Shown here: one piece after another, positions 62,435 through 64,000 of the stretch | Layout of the letters: each line of letters opens with the position of its first letter | Position numbering within the stretch: the stretch's first letter is position 1 | NCBI RefSeq assembly: GCF_003268475.1 | Contig: NZ_MCIF01000002.1 | Span: 3,253,236 to 3,317,235, forward strand | Source of the DNA: Thermogemmatispora tikiterensis | Lineage (GTDB): Bacteria > Chloroflexota > Ktedonobacteria > Ktedonobacterales > Ktedonobacteraceae | Reading direction: 5' to 3' | DNA length: 64,000 nucleotides | Position numbers and translations under genes: made by a program | The notes under the pieces: generated by a model | Seen by the model: the letters and a program-made list of their open reading frames with translations, nothing else | Told to the model about the DNA's origin: nothing | The model's database searches: none

Positions 62435-63001
62435 GGTATTTCCCTCTTGCTTATTGCCCGCTAAACCTGGCACCCCAACCTCAGCGGCATCGTGGCCGAC
62501 CACTGGGAGGGCGTCCTTCCAATTCGTCCATTCCATATCCACAGAAATTACAACACAGAGGCGCGGGAATCTATTGCTCCCCCTCTTCTCTAGATAAGAC
62601 CTGCAGGCGATCGATCTTCCCTACCTAGGGGCGGATCTATTCTTTCGGCCCCGACAGGCCCCACGAAGATCAGGCCAGCGCTTCTACACTGCTCATCCGG
62701 GCCAACCGGCGCCTATCTCCTGAAGGTTCTCTTCCCAACACCCTTGCCTGGCATGGCGTCAATTCCCATTCCCTTCCCAGCCTTCAGGCCGCGCCTCTCT
62801 CTCGCTCAGCTCTCGCCCACCACCACAGTCTAAGACCAGCTGGCTCTACTCTCAAGCACATCCGATCTGCCAGCGTTGACTGACCCCGTCAGGTCGCCCC
62901 GTCCAGCGCCTCAGTCCTCATGACAAGGGCAGCGCTGCGCCACGCCGCCTTCGACAGCAAAGGGCAAGCGCGCAACCAGCGCAGGCAGCAGCTCGCACGC
63001 T
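62435..63001. other. Gap between secE and nusG
   Basis: No gene, tRNA or clear hairpin with a U-tract was found. A direct GGCCCC repeat near 62648-62662 is the only visible pattern. Confidence 0.4.
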
Positions 63002-63373
63002 TTACCCACCTGTGATCAGGCGGAACAGCTGGAAGAGACCAATATCGACCAGCCCGAGGACGATACCGAGGGCGACGGAGAGCGCAATGACAGCGATTGT
63101 CATATTGCGCGCCTCTTCGAACGTTGGCCAGGTGACCTTATAGCGCAGCTCGTAATAGGCCTCGTAGGTGAAGCGGAACAGGCTCAGCCGAAGCAAGCGA
63201 GCAAAAGGGGACGGCCTCTGTTCGCGGCGTACCTCCTGACGGCCCTCACGTCGCTGCGTCATCCGCTTCGACTCCTTGGGGGCAGAAGCATCCCTCTCGC
63301 CGCTGGGCTTGGCCTGCAGAACCTCGCTTGAAGCGGAAGTAGCCTTTTTCTTCTCGGCCATTTTGTTTGCCAC
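63002..63373 (-). CDS. secE: Preprotein translocase subunit SecE
   Basis: Single-span subunit of the SecYEG channel. The 123-residue protein has a long charged N-terminal region (about 1-75) and the conserved core YYELRYKVTWPTFEEARNMT (about 74-93) leading into one transmembrane helix (about 93-117). GTG 63373 is preceded by AAAGGGT at a five-base spacing; ATG 63361, four codons later, is an alternative start. Position between rpmG and nusG is the classic arrangement. Confidence 0.95.
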   Translation of the reverse strand: MANKMAEKKKATSASSEVLQAKPSGERDASAPKESKRMTQRREGRQEVRREQRPSPFARLLRLSLFRFTYEAYYELRYKVTWPTFEEARNMTIAVIALSVALGIVLGLVDIGLFQLFRLITGG

Positions 63374-63413
63374 GTTGACCCTTTCTCGATCAGGAGTGAT
63401 CGTTGCCCGGCTA

Positions 63414-63584
63414 TCATCTGGTCTCGCGATGGATCGTATGTGTGCGACAGTTGGGACAGAACTTCCTCAGCTCAAGGCGATCCTGATGAGTGCGCCTGTT
63501 CTTTGAGGTATGGTAGTTGCGATGCCGGCAATTTGAGCAGGCAAGAGCAACAATGATACGATTCTCTTTGCTTTTGCTAGCCAT
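63414..63584 (-). CDS. rpmG: 50S ribosomal protein L33
   Basis: A 56-residue zinc-form (C+) L33. It begins [20 protein letters not shown] and carries two cysteine pairs, C16/C19 and C43/C46 (FCPNCRTHT), spaced as in zinc-binding L33. The middle contains [23 protein letters not shown] 63584 has GGAGAG about nine bases upstream. The stop is at 63414-63416, 40 bases before the secE start, so the two form one unit. It is easily missed because of its length. Confidence 0.95.
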   Translation of the reverse strand: MASKSKENRIIVALACSNCRHRNYHTSKNRRTHQDRLELRKFCPNCRTHTIHRETR

Positions 63585-64000
63585 AGTTCTCTCCGTTCAG
63601 GGATGCCACCCTCCTCTGACGGCAGTAGGAGAGTTGCTGACCGTCAAGTCACTCACGTATGCACGAAGGTCAGGAAGGGGACAACGCCGGGCACCTCTCG
63701 CGTGCTGCTGCACTGGCCAGTATGGCAGGCAGCTCGCTGAGCCGCACTGGGCTTCCCTTCCTGACTATAAGGTCATCTGCTGTTGTCCGCGCTGTACCGC
63801 TGTGCGCTGTAGCACTATGGCGCGAGCGCTCACCCTCTCTACCTGACCGTGGGCAGCTACTGGCCTTTTTTCGCTCATTGCATTGCTCCCAGCCAGGGCG
63901 GTAGGGATGATCGCCGCGGTAAGTGCCAGCCAGCCAGCCAGCGAAGCGAAGGCTGACGAGGTCGCAGATACTGACCGACAGAGGCCGGGCGGATTACTCC
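63585..64000. other. Region upstream of rpmG to window end
   Basis: No gene or tRNA was recognised. A (CCAG)4 run lies near 63926-63941. The rpmG-secE-nusG promoter must lie here or beyond; TTGACG near 63640-63645 on the minus strand has no convincing -10 box. Confidence 0.4.

Noticed and set aside
1..64000. CRISPR array, insertion sequences, prophage or integrase genes
   Set aside because: No regularly spaced direct repeats, transposase or integrase frames, or terminal inverted repeats were found.

Overview
This is one contig piece of a high-GC, gene-dense bacterial chromosome. The gene content fits Chloroflexota, most likely class Ktedonobacteria (Thermogemmatispora-like). The evidence is system I cytochrome c maturation genes, zinc-ribbon Ser/Thr kinases carrying WD40 or TPR repeats, a DUF3054 protein, a TIGR03621-type luciferase-like oxidoreductase and two adjacent long Rel proteins. 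That placement is an inference from gene families, not a measured phylogeny. I see no rRNA, tRNA, CRISPR array, prophage or insertion sequence, so the window looks like core chromosome.

Layout. 1-7147 (+): cytochrome c maturation operon ccmF(partial)-ccmH-two small membrane proteins-ccmA-ccmB-ccmC-ccmD. 7266-14216 (+): a DUF3054 membrane protein, a large acidic coiled-coil protein, a DUF2851 protein overlapping an RluB-type pseudouridine synthase, and a soluble histidine kinase fused to a LuxR-type DNA-binding domain. 14380-20208 (-): two RSH (RelA/SpoT) paralogs, one with a destroyed hydrolase site and the other with a damaged synthetase site. 20565-24511: a zinc-ribbon protein, tgt, a lipoate ligase-like protein and a DUF488 protein. 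24857-29083 (+): a two-gene glycosyltransferase operon including a GT-A/GT-C fusion. 29119-39874: an MBL hydrolase, two related zinc-ribbon kinases (WD40 and TPR), a class A PBP, a glycine-zipper membrane protein and rsmA. 40292-43825 (+): accC-fabF-accB for fatty-acid synthesis. 44057-50264: an F420/FMN-type oxidoreductase, two APC permeases and a convergent glutamine synthetase-like ligase, suggesting amine or amino-acid use. 50626-53512: a COG1579 zinc-ribbon protein, an L,D-transpeptidase and a uracil-DNA glycosylase. 54050-63584 (-): pnp, rpsO, then the ribosomal/translocation cluster rpmG-secE-nusG-rplK-rplA-rplJ-rplL. The rpmG gene (56 codons) is short but clear.

Regulatory signals are unusually readable. 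There are sigma-A type promoters with near-consensus boxes (best: TTGACA-16-TATAAT before the hydrolase-type RSH gene), several extended -10 promoters (TGnTATRAT), and intrinsic terminators after the zinc-ribbon gene, the second APC permease, the uracil-DNA glycosylase and nusG. Structured leaders precede accC, rpsO and rplJ. The most interesting points are the reciprocal loss of active sites in the two RSH paralogs, the accC leader that can pair over its own start codon, the rpsO leader with two competing pairings, and a beta-clamp-type QLSLF tail on the uracil-DNA glycosylase.
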